Shown here in pieces: positions 22,623-31,226 of a stretch of DNA of 64,000 nucleotides; position 1 is the stretch's first letter, and each line of letters begins with the position of its first letter. The notes beneath the pieces were generated by a model. The model did no database searches. It saw only the letters and a program-made list of their open reading frames with translations, and had not been told where the DNA came from. Source of the stretch: Pseudoxanthomonas sp. (GTDB lineage: Bacteria; Pseudomonadota; Gammaproteobacteria; Xanthomonadales; Xanthomonadaceae); assembly GCF_027498035.1 (NCBI RefSeq), contig NZ_CP114978.1, forward strand, positions 1-64,000, in the 5' to 3' direction. The position numbers and the translations under genes are program-made.

Positions 22623-23987
22623 ATGTCCCAGCACGGCAACGGCAAGTACGACCTGATTGTGGTCGGTGGTGGTTCCGGTGGATTGGCGGGCGCATTCCGC
22701 GCGGCCGAATACGGTGCCAGCGTCGCCATCCTGGAGCCCAATGAGCTGGGCGGAACCTGCGTCAACGTCGGTTGCGTGCCGAAGAAGGCGATGTGGCTGG
22801 CGGCCGAGGTGGCCCGGCACGTGGGCATGGCGCGCGACATGGGTTTCCGCGTGGATGGCGGGCGACTGGATTGGCAGGAGTTCCTGGTCCACCGCCAGCG
22901 CTATATCACCGGCATCCATGACAGCTACCGCCGGCGCCTGGCCAAGGCCAACATCACGCGCATTCCCGCCCGCGGCACCCTGGTGCCCGGCGGGGTGCAG
23001 TGCGATGACGGCCTGGATCTGAAAGCGCGACATATCCTGGTCGCGACCGGTGGGCACCCGGTGCGGCCCGACATCCCCGGCGCAGAGCTGGGCATCGATT
23101 CCGATGGTTTCTTCAACCTGCGCGCGGCACCGGCGCGGGTAGCGATCATCGGCGGCGGCTACATCGCGGTGGAACTGGCCGGGGTACTGCAGGCGCTGGG
23201 CAGCCAGGTCGAAGTGTTCGTGCGCGGGCCGTGCCTGTTGCAGTCCTTCGACCGCAGCCTGACCCTGCAACTGGCCGAAAACCTGCATCAGCAGGGCATC
23301 CGCCTGTTCTTCGACACCACGGTCACCGCGCTGGAGAAGCACGACGAACAGACGCGCGTGATCACCAATGGCGGCCCGGCGCCGGAGGACTTCGACTGCG
23401 TGATCTTCGCGACCGGGCGCGTGCCCAACACGCATGCACTCGGGCTGGAAGCGCTGGGCGTAAAGACCGGGGCCGGCGGCTATATCCAGGTCGATCCGTT
23501 CCAGGACACCAATGTCGAAGGCATCCATGCGGTCGGCGATGTCACCGATGTGGGCGTGGAGCTGACGCCGGTGGCGATTGCAGCTGCGCGTCGATTGATG
23601 GATCGCCTGTTCGGCGGTCAGCCGAAGGCGCGGTTGGACTACGCCAACATCCCCAGCGTGGTGTTCTCGCACCCGCCGATGGGCAGCGTGGGCCTGAGCG
23701 AAAAAGAGGCGCGCGCCCAACATGGTGACGACGCGGTGCAGGTGTTCTCCACCACCTTCCGGCCAATGCTTTACGCGTTGGCCGATGCCCTGCAGTACAG
23801 CTTGTTCAGGCTGGTCTGCGTGGGCGAGGAGAAGCGCGTGGTCGGGGTGCACCTGATGGGCGAGAACGCCGACGAGATCCTGCAGGGGTTCGCCGTGGCG
23901 CTGAAGCTGGGCGCCACCCTGGATGACCTGCACGACACCGTGGCGATCCATCCGACCAGCGCCGAGGAACTGGTGCTGTTGCGTTAG
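22623..23987 (+). CDS. gor: Glutathione-disulfide reductase
   Basis: A 454-residue flavoenzyme that reduces glutathione disulfide with NADPH in the cytosol. The FAD site is DLIVVGGGSGGLAGA (about 10-24). The redox disulfide is GGTCVNVGCVPKKAMW (Cys46 and Cys51). The NAD(P) fold is AIIGGGYIAVELAGVLQAL (about 176-194), followed by RGPCLLQSFD; an Arg after the third strand suits NADPH. ATGRVPNTHALGLE and VGDVTDVGVELTPVAIAAA follow, and the C-terminal HPTSAEELVLL carries the active-site His. Length and motifs are standard. It stands alone between DUF418 and the emr operon and ends at a shared terminator. Confidence 0.95.
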   Translation: MSQHGNGKYDLIVVGGGSGGLAGAFRAAEYGASVAILEPNELGGTCVNVGCVPKKAMWLAAEVARHVGMARDMGFRVDGGRLDWQEFLVHRQRYITGIHDSYRRRLAKANITRIPARGTLVPGGVQCDDGLDLKARHILVATGGHPVRPDIPGAELGIDSDGFFNLRAAPARVAIIGGGYIAVELAGVLQALGSQVEVFVRGPCLLQSFDRSLTLQLAENLHQQGIRLFFDTTVTALEKHDEQTRVITNGGPAPEDFDCVIFATGRVPNTHALGLEALGVKTGAGGYIQVDPFQDTNVEGIHAVGDVTDVGVELTPVAIAAARRLMDRLFGGQPKARLDYANIPSVVFSHPPMGSVGLSEKEARAQHGDDAVQVFSTTFRPMLYALADALQYSLFRLVCVGEEKRVVGVHLMGENADEILQGFAVALKLGATLDDLHDTVAIHPTSAEELVLLR

Positions 23988-24049
23988 GCGGTGCGGATCA
24001 TGCTGAAAAGCCCGACGCCAGCGCGCCGGGCCAGCACTGCTGGAATGAA

Positions 24050-24075
24050 GAAGGGCCGCATCGCTGCGGCCCTTC
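24050..24075. terminator. Bidirectional terminator between gor and emrB
   Basis: GAAGGGCCGCA (24050-24060), loop TCGC, TGCGGCCCTTC (24065-24075): an 11-bp perfect stem between convergent genes. Confidence 0.85.
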
Positions 24076-24107
24076 TCACTGTTGCGTCTTGCGGGTCTGC
24101 CTGCGGG

Positions 24108-25691
24108 TCAGTGGCCGCCGGCCGCGGCTGCGCCGCCCTTGGCCGCGAACGGCGGCTTGGCGAACCACACGAACACGATCACCAGCAGGAAGATCCAGCC
24201 CAGCAGATGGAAGACTTCATTGAAGCCGATCTGCGAGGCCTGCTGGCCGATCATCTGGTTGAGCATCACCGCGCCGGTCTGCGGATCGCCGTGGCCGAGC
24301 TGATGGACGGTCTGCTGCATGGCCGGGTCGTAGGCGCTGATGTTTTCGGTCAGCTCCGCGTGGTGCACGGTAATGCGGCGGTTCCAGATCCAGGTGGTCA
24401 GCGACGCGGCGAAACTGCCGCCCAGCGTACGCACGAAGGTCGCCAGGCCGGAGCCTGCGGCGATCTCATGCGGCGCAAGGTCCGACAGCAGGATCGTCAG
24501 CACCGGCATGAAGAACAGCGCCACGCCCAGGCCCTGCATCAGCTGCACCTCGGCCACGCGGCCGAAGTCCACGTCCAGGTTGAAACCCGAACGCAGGAAG
24601 CTGGTGCTGGCCATCACGAAAAAAGCGAAGGTGGCCAGCATGCGCAGGTCAAAACGGGAGGCGTACTTGCCCACGAACGGCGTCAGCAGCACCGGCAGGA
24701 TGCCCAGCGGTGCGGAGGCAAAGCCTGCCCAGAGCGCCGTGTAGCCCATGTTCCGCTGCAGCCACAGCGGCACCAGCAGGCCGATGGCGAAGAACGCCGC
24801 GTAGCCGAATACCATCGCCAGCGTGCCGGCCGCGAAGTTGCGGTGGCGGAACAGGCGCAGGTCGACGATCGGGTCCTTCTCGGTCAGTTCCCAGATCACG
24901 AACACGGTCAGCGCGACCGCGGCCACGATGGTCAGGATCACGATCTTGTGCGAGTTGAACCAATCTTCGTCGTTGCCCAGGTCCAGCATGACCTGCAACG
25001 CGCCCACGCCCAGGACCAGCGTGGCCAGGCCGATGTAGTCCATCTTCGGCGTCTGCAGCTTTTCCGGACGGCCCTTCATCTGCCGGCCGACCACGATGCT
25101 GGCGAAGATGCCGATGGGGATGTTGATGAAGAAGATCCATTCCCAGCTGTAGTTGTCGGTGATCCAGCCGCCCAGGATCGGCCCGGCGATCGGCGCGACC
25201 ACCGTCACCATCGCCAGCAGCGCGATGGCCTGCCCGCGTTTGGCGGGGGGGTAGATCGAGATCAACAACGCCTGGGTGACCGGATACATCGGGCCGGCCA
25301 CGAAGCCCTGCAGTGCACGCGCCAGCACCAGCAGGCCCATGCTGTTGGCCAGGCCACACAGCAGCGAGGCCACCACGAAGGCCAGCGTGGCCCAGGTGAA
25401 CAGCTTCACTTCGCCAAAGCGGCGGGTCATGTAGCCGGTCAGCGGCAGCGCGATGGCATTGCTGACCGCGAACGAGGTGATGACCCAGGTGGCTTGGTTG
25501 GAACTGGCGCCCAGGTTGCCCGAGATGGTGGGCAGCGAGACGTTGGCGATGGTCGTGTCCAGCACCTGCATGAACGAAGCAAGTGCCAGGCCGACCGTGG
25601 CCAGCGCCATGTTCGGCGGCCGGAACGGCTGGGCCGCCGCCGGCTGTTGGGCGGCCGGTGGGCCGCCTGCGTCTTCGGCGATGGTGGACAT
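24108..25691 (-). CDS. emrB: DHA2-type MFS multidrug efflux pump, EmrB-like
   Basis: A 527-residue inner-membrane drug:H+ antiporter of the 14-helix DHA2 family. After a polar N-terminus the first helix includes FMQVLDTTIANVSLPTISG, the DHA2 motif D1. TGYMTRRFGEVKLF is motif A, ALQGFVAGPMYPVTQALL motif B/C region, and APIAGPILGGWITDNYSWEW the antiporter motif C. It would work with the membrane-fusion protein encoded just upstream (25702-26895) and the outer-membrane factor before that to export toxic compounds across both membranes. It is the last gene of a four-gene operon on the minus strand. Confidence 0.94.
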   Translation of the reverse strand: MSTIAEDAGGPPAAQQPAAAQPFRPPNMALATVGLALASFMQVLDTTIANVSLPTISGNLGASSNQATWVITSFAVSNAIALPLTGYMTRRFGEVKLFTWATLAFVVASLLCGLANSMGLLVLARALQGFVAGPMYPVTQALLISIYPPAKRGQAIALLAMVTVVAPIAGPILGGWITDNYSWEWIFFINIPIGIFASIVVGRQMKGRPEKLQTPKMDYIGLATLVLGVGALQVMLDLGNDEDWFNSHKIVILTIVAAVALTVFVIWELTEKDPIVDLRLFRHRNFAAGTLAMVFGYAAFFAIGLLVPLWLQRNMGYTALWAGFASAPLGILPVLLTPFVGKYASRFDLRMLATFAFFVMASTSFLRSGFNLDVDFGRVAEVQLMQGLGVALFFMPVLTILLSDLAPHEIAAGSGLATFVRTLGGSFAASLTTWIWNRRITVHHAELTENISAYDPAMQQTVHQLGHGDPQTGAVMLNQMIGQQASQIGFNEVFHLLGWIFLLVIVFVWFAKPPFAAKGGAAAAGGH

Positions 25692-25701
25692 CAGTGTGTG
25701 C

Positions 25702-26895
25702 TCAGTTCTGCTTGGTCGGCGCGGGCAGGTTCTGCTCGATGATCGAGGTGATCAGCTGGTTGGCATCGGCCAGCTGCTTCTCGTAGGCCGTGGTGGTCAT
25801 CAGCGGCTTGCTGCCGGCGGTGCGTGCCGGGGCCAGCACCGGGCCGTCCTGGTCGTGCAGTTCCACGTCCACGTCCATGCTCAGGCCGATGCGCAGCGGG
25901 TGGGTTTCAAGCTGCTTGGGGTCCAGGGTAATTTTGACCGGCAGGCGCTGCACGATCTTGATCCAGTTGCCACTGGCGTTCTGCGCCGGCAGCAGCGAGA
26001 ACGCGCTGCCCGTGCCCAGGCCCAGGCTGTCCACCTTGCCGTCGTAGGTCACGTCGCTGCCGTACAGGTCGGCATGCACCTTGACCTTCTGGCCGATGCG
26101 CATCTTGCCCAGCTGGGTTTCCTTGAAATTGGCTTCCACCCACACCTGGTCGATCGGCACGATGGTCATCAGCGTGGTGCCTGGTTGGACCTGCTGGCCC
26201 AGCTGTACGCGGCGCTGGGCCACATAGCCGGAGACCGGCGCGACGATGGCCGCGCGCTGCACGTTCAAATAGGCCTGGCGCAGCTGCGAGGCGGCTGCTT
26301 CGACCTGCGGCGACTTGCTGACGGTGGTGGCATCGACCAGCGCACGGCTGCGCTGCAAGGTGCCGCGCGAACCGCCCAGGGCCGCTTCGGCCGAGGCCAG
26401 CAGGTCGCGGGCGTGGGCCAGTTCTTCGCGCGAGACCGCGCCGGTGGCCACCAGGCCTTCACGACGCTTGACGTCGGCGCGGGCCTGGTCGACGGCCACC
26501 TGGCGGGCGAGCAGGTCCGATTCACTGGATGCGACGTTGCTGAAAAGACCACGCACCTGGCGGACCGTGCCGGCCAGGTTGGCGACGGCCTGGTCGTAGC
26601 TGACCTGGGCGTCGTTGGGGTCCAGGTGGACCAGCGCCTGGCCGGCTTCCACGCGCATGCCGTCGTCGGCGTCGATGCTGACCACGGTGCCCGTGGTCTG
26701 CGGCACGATCGAGACGATGTTGCCGTCCACGTACGCGTCGTCGGTGCCCTGGTGCCAGCGGCCGTACATCAGCTCATAGGCGGTCCAGGCGACGCCGGCG
26801 ACGATCACCACCAGGAGCAGGATCAGCAGCGCGCGCTTGCGGTTGTTCTTTTGCGGCGGGGTGCCGGCCGCGGGAGTTTGGGTCTGCGTGTTCAT
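25702..26895 (-). CDS. emrA: Membrane-fusion protein of efflux pump, EmrA-like
   Basis: A 397-residue HlyD/EmrA-type periplasmic adaptor. One N-terminal membrane helix (about 22-42, ALLILLLVVIVAGVAWTAY) anchors it. The lipoyl half-motifs are TTGTVVSIDADDGMRVEAGQ and AAIVAPVSGYVAQRRVQLGQ, separated by a long alpha-hairpin (about 90-200). VWVEANFKETQLGKMRIGQ and the beta-barrel domain are EmrA-typical. The start ATG overlaps the stop of the outer-membrane factor gene (ATGA) and emrB follows after 10 bp, so the three are expressed together. Confidence 0.94.
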   Translation of the reverse strand: MNTQTQTPAAGTPPQKNNRKRALLILLLVVIVAGVAWTAYELMYGRWHQGTDDAYVDGNIVSIVPQTTGTVVSIDADDGMRVEAGQALVHLDPNDAQVSYDQAVANLAGTVRQVRGLFSNVASSESDLLARQVAVDQARADVKRREGLVATGAVSREELAHARDLLASAEAALGGSRGTLQRSRALVDATTVSKSPQVEAAASQLRQAYLNVQRAAIVAPVSGYVAQRRVQLGQQVQPGTTLMTIVPIDQVWVEANFKETQLGKMRIGQKVKVHADLYGSDVTYDGKVDSLGLGTGSAFSLLPAQNASGNWIKIVQRLPVKITLDPKQLETHPLRIGLSMDVDVELHDQDGPVLAPARTAGSKPLMTTTAYEKQLADANQLITSIIEQNLPAPTKQN

Positions 26896-28367
26896 GGGGT
26901 GGCTTCGGCGGTCATGGTGGAAGAGGGAGCGGTCAGCTGCAGGCCACCGCCGAGTGCCTGGTCCAGATCGACCACGGCGGCGTAGCGCTGCGCATGCAGG
27001 CCGGCCAGTTGCTGTTCAAGCTGAAGGAGCGGGCGCTGGGCGCTGAGGACATCCAGCTGGGTGCCCAGGCCGGCGCTGTAGCGGCTGTTGGCCAGGTCGA
27101 AGGCCTTGCGCGCGGCATCGCGCGCCTGGGTGACCGACTCGGTCTGCGCATCCAGCGAACGTGCGCTCTGTACGGCATCGGCGACTTCGTGCATCGCACC
27201 GACCAGGGCGCCGTTGTAGCTGGCCACGGCCAGGTCGTACTGCGCGTCGGCGTTGTCCAGGTTGGCGCGCAGGCGGCCGCCATCGAAGATCGGCAGGCTG
27301 ATCGCCGGGCCACCCAGGCCCAGTGCCGCGTCGCTGTCGAACAGGTCCGAAAGGTGCGCCGAGGCCAGGCCGGCGATGACGTTGAGGTTCACGCTGGGCT
27401 TGAACGCGGCCTTGCGGGCATCGATGCCGCGGTTGGCGGCCTCGACGCGCCAGCGCGCAGCGACCACATCGGCGCGGTGGCCGAGCAGTTCGCTGGGCAG
27501 CACGCCCGGGACCGCCGGTGCCGGGGCTTCAAGCAGCTTGGGCTGGGTGATGGACAGGCCGCGGTCCGGGCCTTTGCCGACCAGCGCGGCCAGCGCGTTG
27601 CGCAGCGAGTCGATCTGCTGCTGGGCGGCCTGTTCCTGCTGGCGGGCGCTAGCGATGGTGGATTCGGCCTGGCGCAGCTGCAGGGTGTTGTCCAGGCCGG
27701 CCTCGACGCGCTGCTGGCTGAGGTCGCGCAGATGGCTTGAGCGCTGCTGTTCGCGGCGGGCGACCTCCTGCGTTTCATAGGCCTGCGACAGCATGATGTA
27801 GCTGCGGGCGATATTGGCCGATAGGGTCAGGCGCGCGGCCTGTGCATCGACCTGCGCCGCCTTGGCCTGGCCGACCGCCGATTCCCAGCTGGCGCGCTGG
27901 CCGCCCCACAGGTCGGGCGCCCACTTGAAGTTGAGCATCAGCACGTCGGTCCACATCACGTCGCCGCCGAACTCGTCGCCAACCAGGCCTTTGGGCAGCT
28001 GTGCCCCGGCGTATTGGCCCGACGCCTCCAGCGTCGGCTTGCGTTGCGCGTCGGCCAGCCCGGCTTGGGCCTGGGCCTGGCGCAGGCGCGCGTCGGCCGC
28101 GGCCAGTGAGGGGCTGCCGGCCAGGGCTTCCTGGATCAGGCTGTCCAGCTGGGGGTCGCCCAGCGTGTTCCACCAGTCCTGGGTCGGGAAGGCGGCGGCG
28201 CTGAGGGCGTCATCGCCCAGGGTTTGCTGGGCGGTGAGGGTGTCGGCGTCGAGCAGCTGGCCATTCGTGCTAAGGCCGTGGCTGCTCGCGCAGCCGACCA
28301 GGACGAGGGCGCAGGCCAACGACACGGTAAGCCTGCCGGGCAGGCGCGTGGAAACAGGCGTGGACAT
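26892..28367 (-). CDS. Outer-membrane efflux lipoprotein (NodT/TolC-like factor)
   Basis: A 491-residue RND/EmrAB-type outer-membrane factor. The lipoprotein signal is RLTVSLACALVLVGC (lipobox LVGC). Two OEP repeats follow: the first with WWNTLGDPQLDSLIQEAL and ADARLRQAQAQAGLADAQRK, the second with GHRADVVAARWRVEAANRGI and GLGTQLDVLSAQRPLLQLEQ, typical of NodT-family proteins. It should form the trimeric channel for the EmrA-EmrB pump. The ATG at 28367 lies just after the marR stop (2-nt gap); a TTG at 28373 is a possible alternative. E. coli EmrAB uses TolC from elsewhere, so the in-operon channel is a difference, common in this family of bacteria. Confidence 0.93.
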   Translation of the reverse strand: MSTPVSTRLPGRLTVSLACALVLVGCASSHGLSTNGQLLDADTLTAQQTLGDDALSAAAFPTQDWWNTLGDPQLDSLIQEALAGSPSLAAADARLRQAQAQAGLADAQRKPTLEASGQYAGAQLPKGLVGDEFGGDVMWTDVLMLNFKWAPDLWGGQRASWESAVGQAKAAQVDAQAARLTLSANIARSYIMLSQAYETQEVARREQQRSSHLRDLSQQRVEAGLDNTLQLRQAESTIASARQQEQAAQQQIDSLRNALAALVGKGPDRGLSITQPKLLEAPAPAVPGVLPSELLGHRADVVAARWRVEAANRGIDARKAAFKPSVNLNVIAGLASAHLSDLFDSDAALGLGGPAISLPIFDGGRLRANLDNADAQYDLAVASYNGALVGAMHEVADAVQSARSLDAQTESVTQARDAARKAFDLANSRYSAGLGTQLDVLSAQRPLLQLEQQLAGLHAQRYAAVVDLDQALGGGLQLTAPSSTMTAEATP

Positions 28368-28369
28368 GG

Positions 28370-28831
28370 TCAAACGGTCTCGGAAGTGAGGTTGTCGCGG
28401 GCCTGCTCAAGCAGGCGCATCAGTTGGCTGACGTCGGCTTCGGTCATCCCGACGGTGGCGTGCTTGAGTACGCGCTGGCCGCACAGGTTGGTGTCTTTCC
28501 AGATGGCGGTGCCGGCATCGGTCAGGTGGATGTGCAGCGCGCGGCGGTCACCGGGATCGGCCTGGCGCACGACCAGGCCGCGCGATTCCAGGCGGTCGAG
28601 CAGGCGGGTCATCGCGCCGGGATGGACTTCGGCGGCGCGGGCCAGCTCGGTGACGCTGGCCATGCCGTCGGCCAGCTTCTTGATGGTGACGAACTGGCTG
28701 AAGGTCAGGTCATGGCCGGCGGCGACCAGTTCCTTCTCCATGTTGGCCCAGATCGCATCGCGGACCTGGCGGATCAGCAGGCCGAGCGAGGAGCCGCTGG
28801 CGGGAGCGCAGATGGAGGCAGGTACTTTCAT
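28370..28831 (-). CDS. MarR family regulator of the efflux operon
   Basis: A 153-residue MarR/EmrR-type repressor. The winged helix-turn-helix is complete: MASVTELARAAEVHPGAMTR (helix-turn-helix), LLDRLESRGLVVRQADPGDR with the wing DPGDRRALHIHLTDAG. The N-terminal helix SSLGLLIRQVRDAIWANME and the C-terminal helices form the dimer interface. By position as first gene of the operon it likely represses its own transcription and that of the pump genes, and is released by a phenolic or other drug ligand. A dyad upstream (28855-28883) is a candidate operator. Confidence 0.93.
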   Translation of the reverse strand: MKVPASICAPASGSSLGLLIRQVRDAIWANMEKELVAAGHDLTFSQFVTIKKLADGMASVTELARAAEVHPGAMTRLLDRLESRGLVVRQADPGDRRALHIHLTDAGTAIWKDTNLCGQRVLKHATVGMTEADVSQLMRLLEQARDNLTSETV

Positions 28832-28854
28832 GGCGCGGCATGATCGTCGCCATG

Positions 28855-28883
28855 GAAATAATTGTCAATGCAAATATTGTTTC
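28855..28883. promoter_or_regulatory. AT-rich dyad upstream of marR, candidate operator
   Basis: The region reads GAAATAATTG...CAAATATTGTTTC, an imperfect inverted repeat in otherwise GC-rich DNA, about 25-50 bp before the marR ATG. Size and position fit a MarR dimer site. Confidence 0.45.
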
Positions 28884-28897
28884 AGCAATGGAATGAC

Positions 28898-29722
28898 CTA
28901 TTCTGTCATTCCGCTGACGGAACGGTCAGCCCGTGGCGCGATGCAGGTCAGCTCCAGGACCGCCTTGCTTCCGAAAAAAGCCAGCAACAACAGGGCCATC
29001 GCGACCAATGTCCAACGCACGGCCTTGGCGCCGCGCCAGCCGCGTCGCCAGCGGCCCAGTAGCAGTCCGCCGAAGACCAGCCACGACAGCACGCTCAGCA
29101 CCGTCTTGTGGATCAGGTGCTGGGCGAACAGGTTCTCCACGAAAAGCGTGCCGGTCAGCAGGGTCGCGGTCAGCAGGGCAAAGCCGACCGCGATCGTGCG
29201 GAACAGCAGGGTTTCCAGCTCCGTCATCGGTGGCAGGGCGCGCAGCCAGGTATGGAATTCGCGCCGGCGCAGGGCGCGTTCCTGCACCCACAGCATGACT
29301 GCCAGCAGCGCGGCCACCGCCAGCGTGGCGTAGGCCAGTAGTGCCATCCAGGCATGCAGCTGCAGGCGCCAGTCCAGGCCTGTCGAAGGACGGTGTCCAT
29401 AGCCGTGGTAGGTCGCCAGCAGTGCTGCCGCCAATGGGAAGGCGACCACGCCGACCGTGGCCATGCGCCCGCGCGCGCCGACCACGGCGGTCATGCTAGC
29501 CATGCCCAGGCTCACCAGCGACAGCGCCGAGAAGAAATGCATGTCCGGCCCGCCCGGCGTGCGCCAGGCGATCCATAGGTGGTAGCCGGCGTGCAGCGCG
29601 ATGGCGGCCAGCGCCGGCCAGCGCCAGGTCCGCGACGGGCCCAGGGCGTCACGGCCGACCGCGCGCACCAGCAGTACGGTCGCCAGCAGGTAGAAGGCAA
29701 TGGCAGGAAGGATGAAACCCAT
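28898..29722 (-). CDS. ypjD: CcsA-like inner-membrane protein, YpjD type
   Basis: A 274-residue membrane protein with about eight helices of the cytochrome c assembly (CcsA/CcmC) superfamily. The ATG at 29722 begins MGFILPAIAFYLLATVLLV. Conserved His residues lie in ALHAGYHLWIA, RLQLHAWMALLAYATL and HLIHKTVLSVLSWLVFG, and the WxWD-like haem motif is reduced, as in YpjD. The gene is divergent from ffh, the same neighbourhood as in E. coli. Its exact role is unknown; haem or envelope functions have been proposed for the superfamily. A much longer frame runs upstream through the opposite strand of ffh and is not used. Confidence 0.88.
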   Translation of the reverse strand: MGFILPAIAFYLLATVLLVRAVGRDALGPSRTWRWPALAAIALHAGYHLWIAWRTPGGPDMHFFSALSLVSLGMASMTAVVGARGRMATVGVVAFPLAAALLATYHGYGHRPSTGLDWRLQLHAWMALLAYATLAVAALLAVMLWVQERALRRREFHTWLRALPPMTELETLLFRTIAVGFALLTATLLTGTLFVENLFAQHLIHKTVLSVLSWLVFGGLLLGRWRRGWRGAKAVRWTLVAMALLLLAFFGSKAVLELTCIAPRADRSVSGMTE

Positions 29723-29836
29723 GCGTAGAAGTGTCGCACGCGGCCGCGCTTGGCGAGAACCATTCCTAGTTGCACGATGAAGAAAACGCGCCCGGATATA
29801 CTGCGCGCCCGCTTTGCCATCACGTCGGTCCACCCC

Positions 29837-31219
29837 ATGTTCGAATCCCTGACCCAGCGCCTGTCCGGCACCATGGAGCGGCTGCGCGGCCGCGGTCGCC
29901 TGACCGAGGAAAACATCCGCGAGGCCACCCGCGAGGTGCGCATCGCCCTGCTGGAAGCCGACGTCGCGCTGCCGGTCGTGCAGGCGCTGGTCGAGCGCAT
30001 CAAGGTGCGTGCGGTCGGCCAGGAAGTACTCAAGTCGCTGACCCCCGGCCAGGCCTTGATCAAGGTGGTGCGCGACGAGCTGACCGCGGTCATGGGCTCG
30101 GCCGCCACCGACCTGAACCTCAACGTGCCGGCGCCGGCGGTGATCCTGATGGCCGGCCTGCAGGGTGCGGGCAAGACCACGACTGTGGCCAAGCTGGCCA
30201 AGCACCTCAAGGAAAAGCGCAAGAAGAAGGTGATGGTGGTCAGCGCCGACGTCTACCGTCCGGCCGCCATCGAACAGCTGAAAGCGCTGGCCGAGCAGGT
30301 CGACGTGCTGTTTTTCCCCTCGACCGCCGACCAGAAGCCCGAAGCCATCGTCCGCGCCGCCATCGAGGACGCGCGCAAGTCCTACGCCGATGTGCTGATC
30401 GTCGATACCGCCGGTCGCCTGGCCATCGACGAGGCGATGATGGCCGAGATCAAGGCGCTGCATGCTGCGGTCAAGCCGGTTGAAACCCTGTTCGTGGTCG
30501 ACTCGATGACCGGCCAGGACGCGGCCACCACGGCCAAGGCCTTCTCCGAAGCGCTGCCGCTGACCGGCGTCGTGCTGACCAAGACCGACGGTGACGCCCG
30601 TGGCGGCGCCGCGCTGTCGGTGCGCTACATCACCGGCAAGCCGATCAAGTTCATTGGTGTGGGCGAAAAGCCCGATGGCCTGGACGTGTTCCACCCCGAG
30701 CGCGTGGCCGGTCGGATCCTGGACATGGGCGACGTGCTGTCGCTGGTGGAGCAGGTCGAAGGCCAGGTCGACAAGGACAAGGCCCAGAAGCTGGCCGAGA
30801 AGGTCGCCAAGGGCAAGAAATTCGACCTCAACGACATGCGCGACCAGCTTGAGCAGATGCAGAACATGGGTGGCATCGGCGCGCTGATGGAAAAACTGCC
30901 CGGCCTGGGCCAGGTGCCCGATCAGCTCAAGCAGCAGGTCGCCGGCAACAAGGAAGTGCCGCGCATGATCGCGATCATCGGTTCGATGACCAAGAAGGAG
31001 CGCCGCAACCCGGGGCTGCTCAATGGCTCGCGCCGTGCCCGCATCGCCAAGGGTTCCGGTACCCAGCCGTCCGACGTGAACAAGCTGATGAAGCAGTTCA
31101 CCCAGATGGAAAAGATGATGAGCAAGCTCGGCCGCGGCGGCATGAAAGGCATGATGCGCGGCATGAAGGGAATGATGGGCGCCATGGGTGGCGGCCGCGG
31201 CGGCATGCCGTTCCGTTGA
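29837..31219 (+). CDS. ffh: Signal recognition particle protein Ffh (SRP54)
   Basis: A 460-residue GTPase that binds signal sequences of inner-membrane proteins and, with 4.5S RNA and FtsY, targets ribosomes to the membrane. The N domain begins MFESLTQRLSGTMERLRGRG. The G domain has LQGAGKTTTVAKLAKHL (G1, about 108), DTAGRLAIDEAMM (G3) and TKTDGDARGGAALS (G4/G5). The C-terminal M domain ends in a Met/Gly-rich run (KGMMRGMKGMMGAMGG) that binds signal peptides. It is divergent from ypjD with about 115 bp between starts; a TATACT -10-like hexamer lies at 29797. rpsP-rimM-trmD-rplS follow after two unrelated genes. Confidence 0.96.
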   Translation: MFESLTQRLSGTMERLRGRGRLTEENIREATREVRIALLEADVALPVVQALVERIKVRAVGQEVLKSLTPGQALIKVVRDELTAVMGSAATDLNLNVPAPAVILMAGLQGAGKTTTVAKLAKHLKEKRKKKVMVVSADVYRPAAIEQLKALAEQVDVLFFPSTADQKPEAIVRAAIEDARKSYADVLIVDTAGRLAIDEAMMAEIKALHAAVKPVETLFVVDSMTGQDAATTAKAFSEALPLTGVVLTKTDGDARGGAALSVRYITGKPIKFIGVGEKPDGLDVFHPERVAGRILDMGDVLSLVEQVEGQVDKDKAQKLAEKVAKGKKFDLNDMRDQLEQMQNMGGIGALMEKLPGLGQVPDQLKQQVAGNKEVPRMIAIIGSMTKKERRNPGLLNGSRRARIAKGSGTQPSDVNKLMKQFTQMEKMMSKLGRGGMKGMMRGMKGMMGAMGGGRGGMPFR

Positions 31220-31226
31220 TCGACTG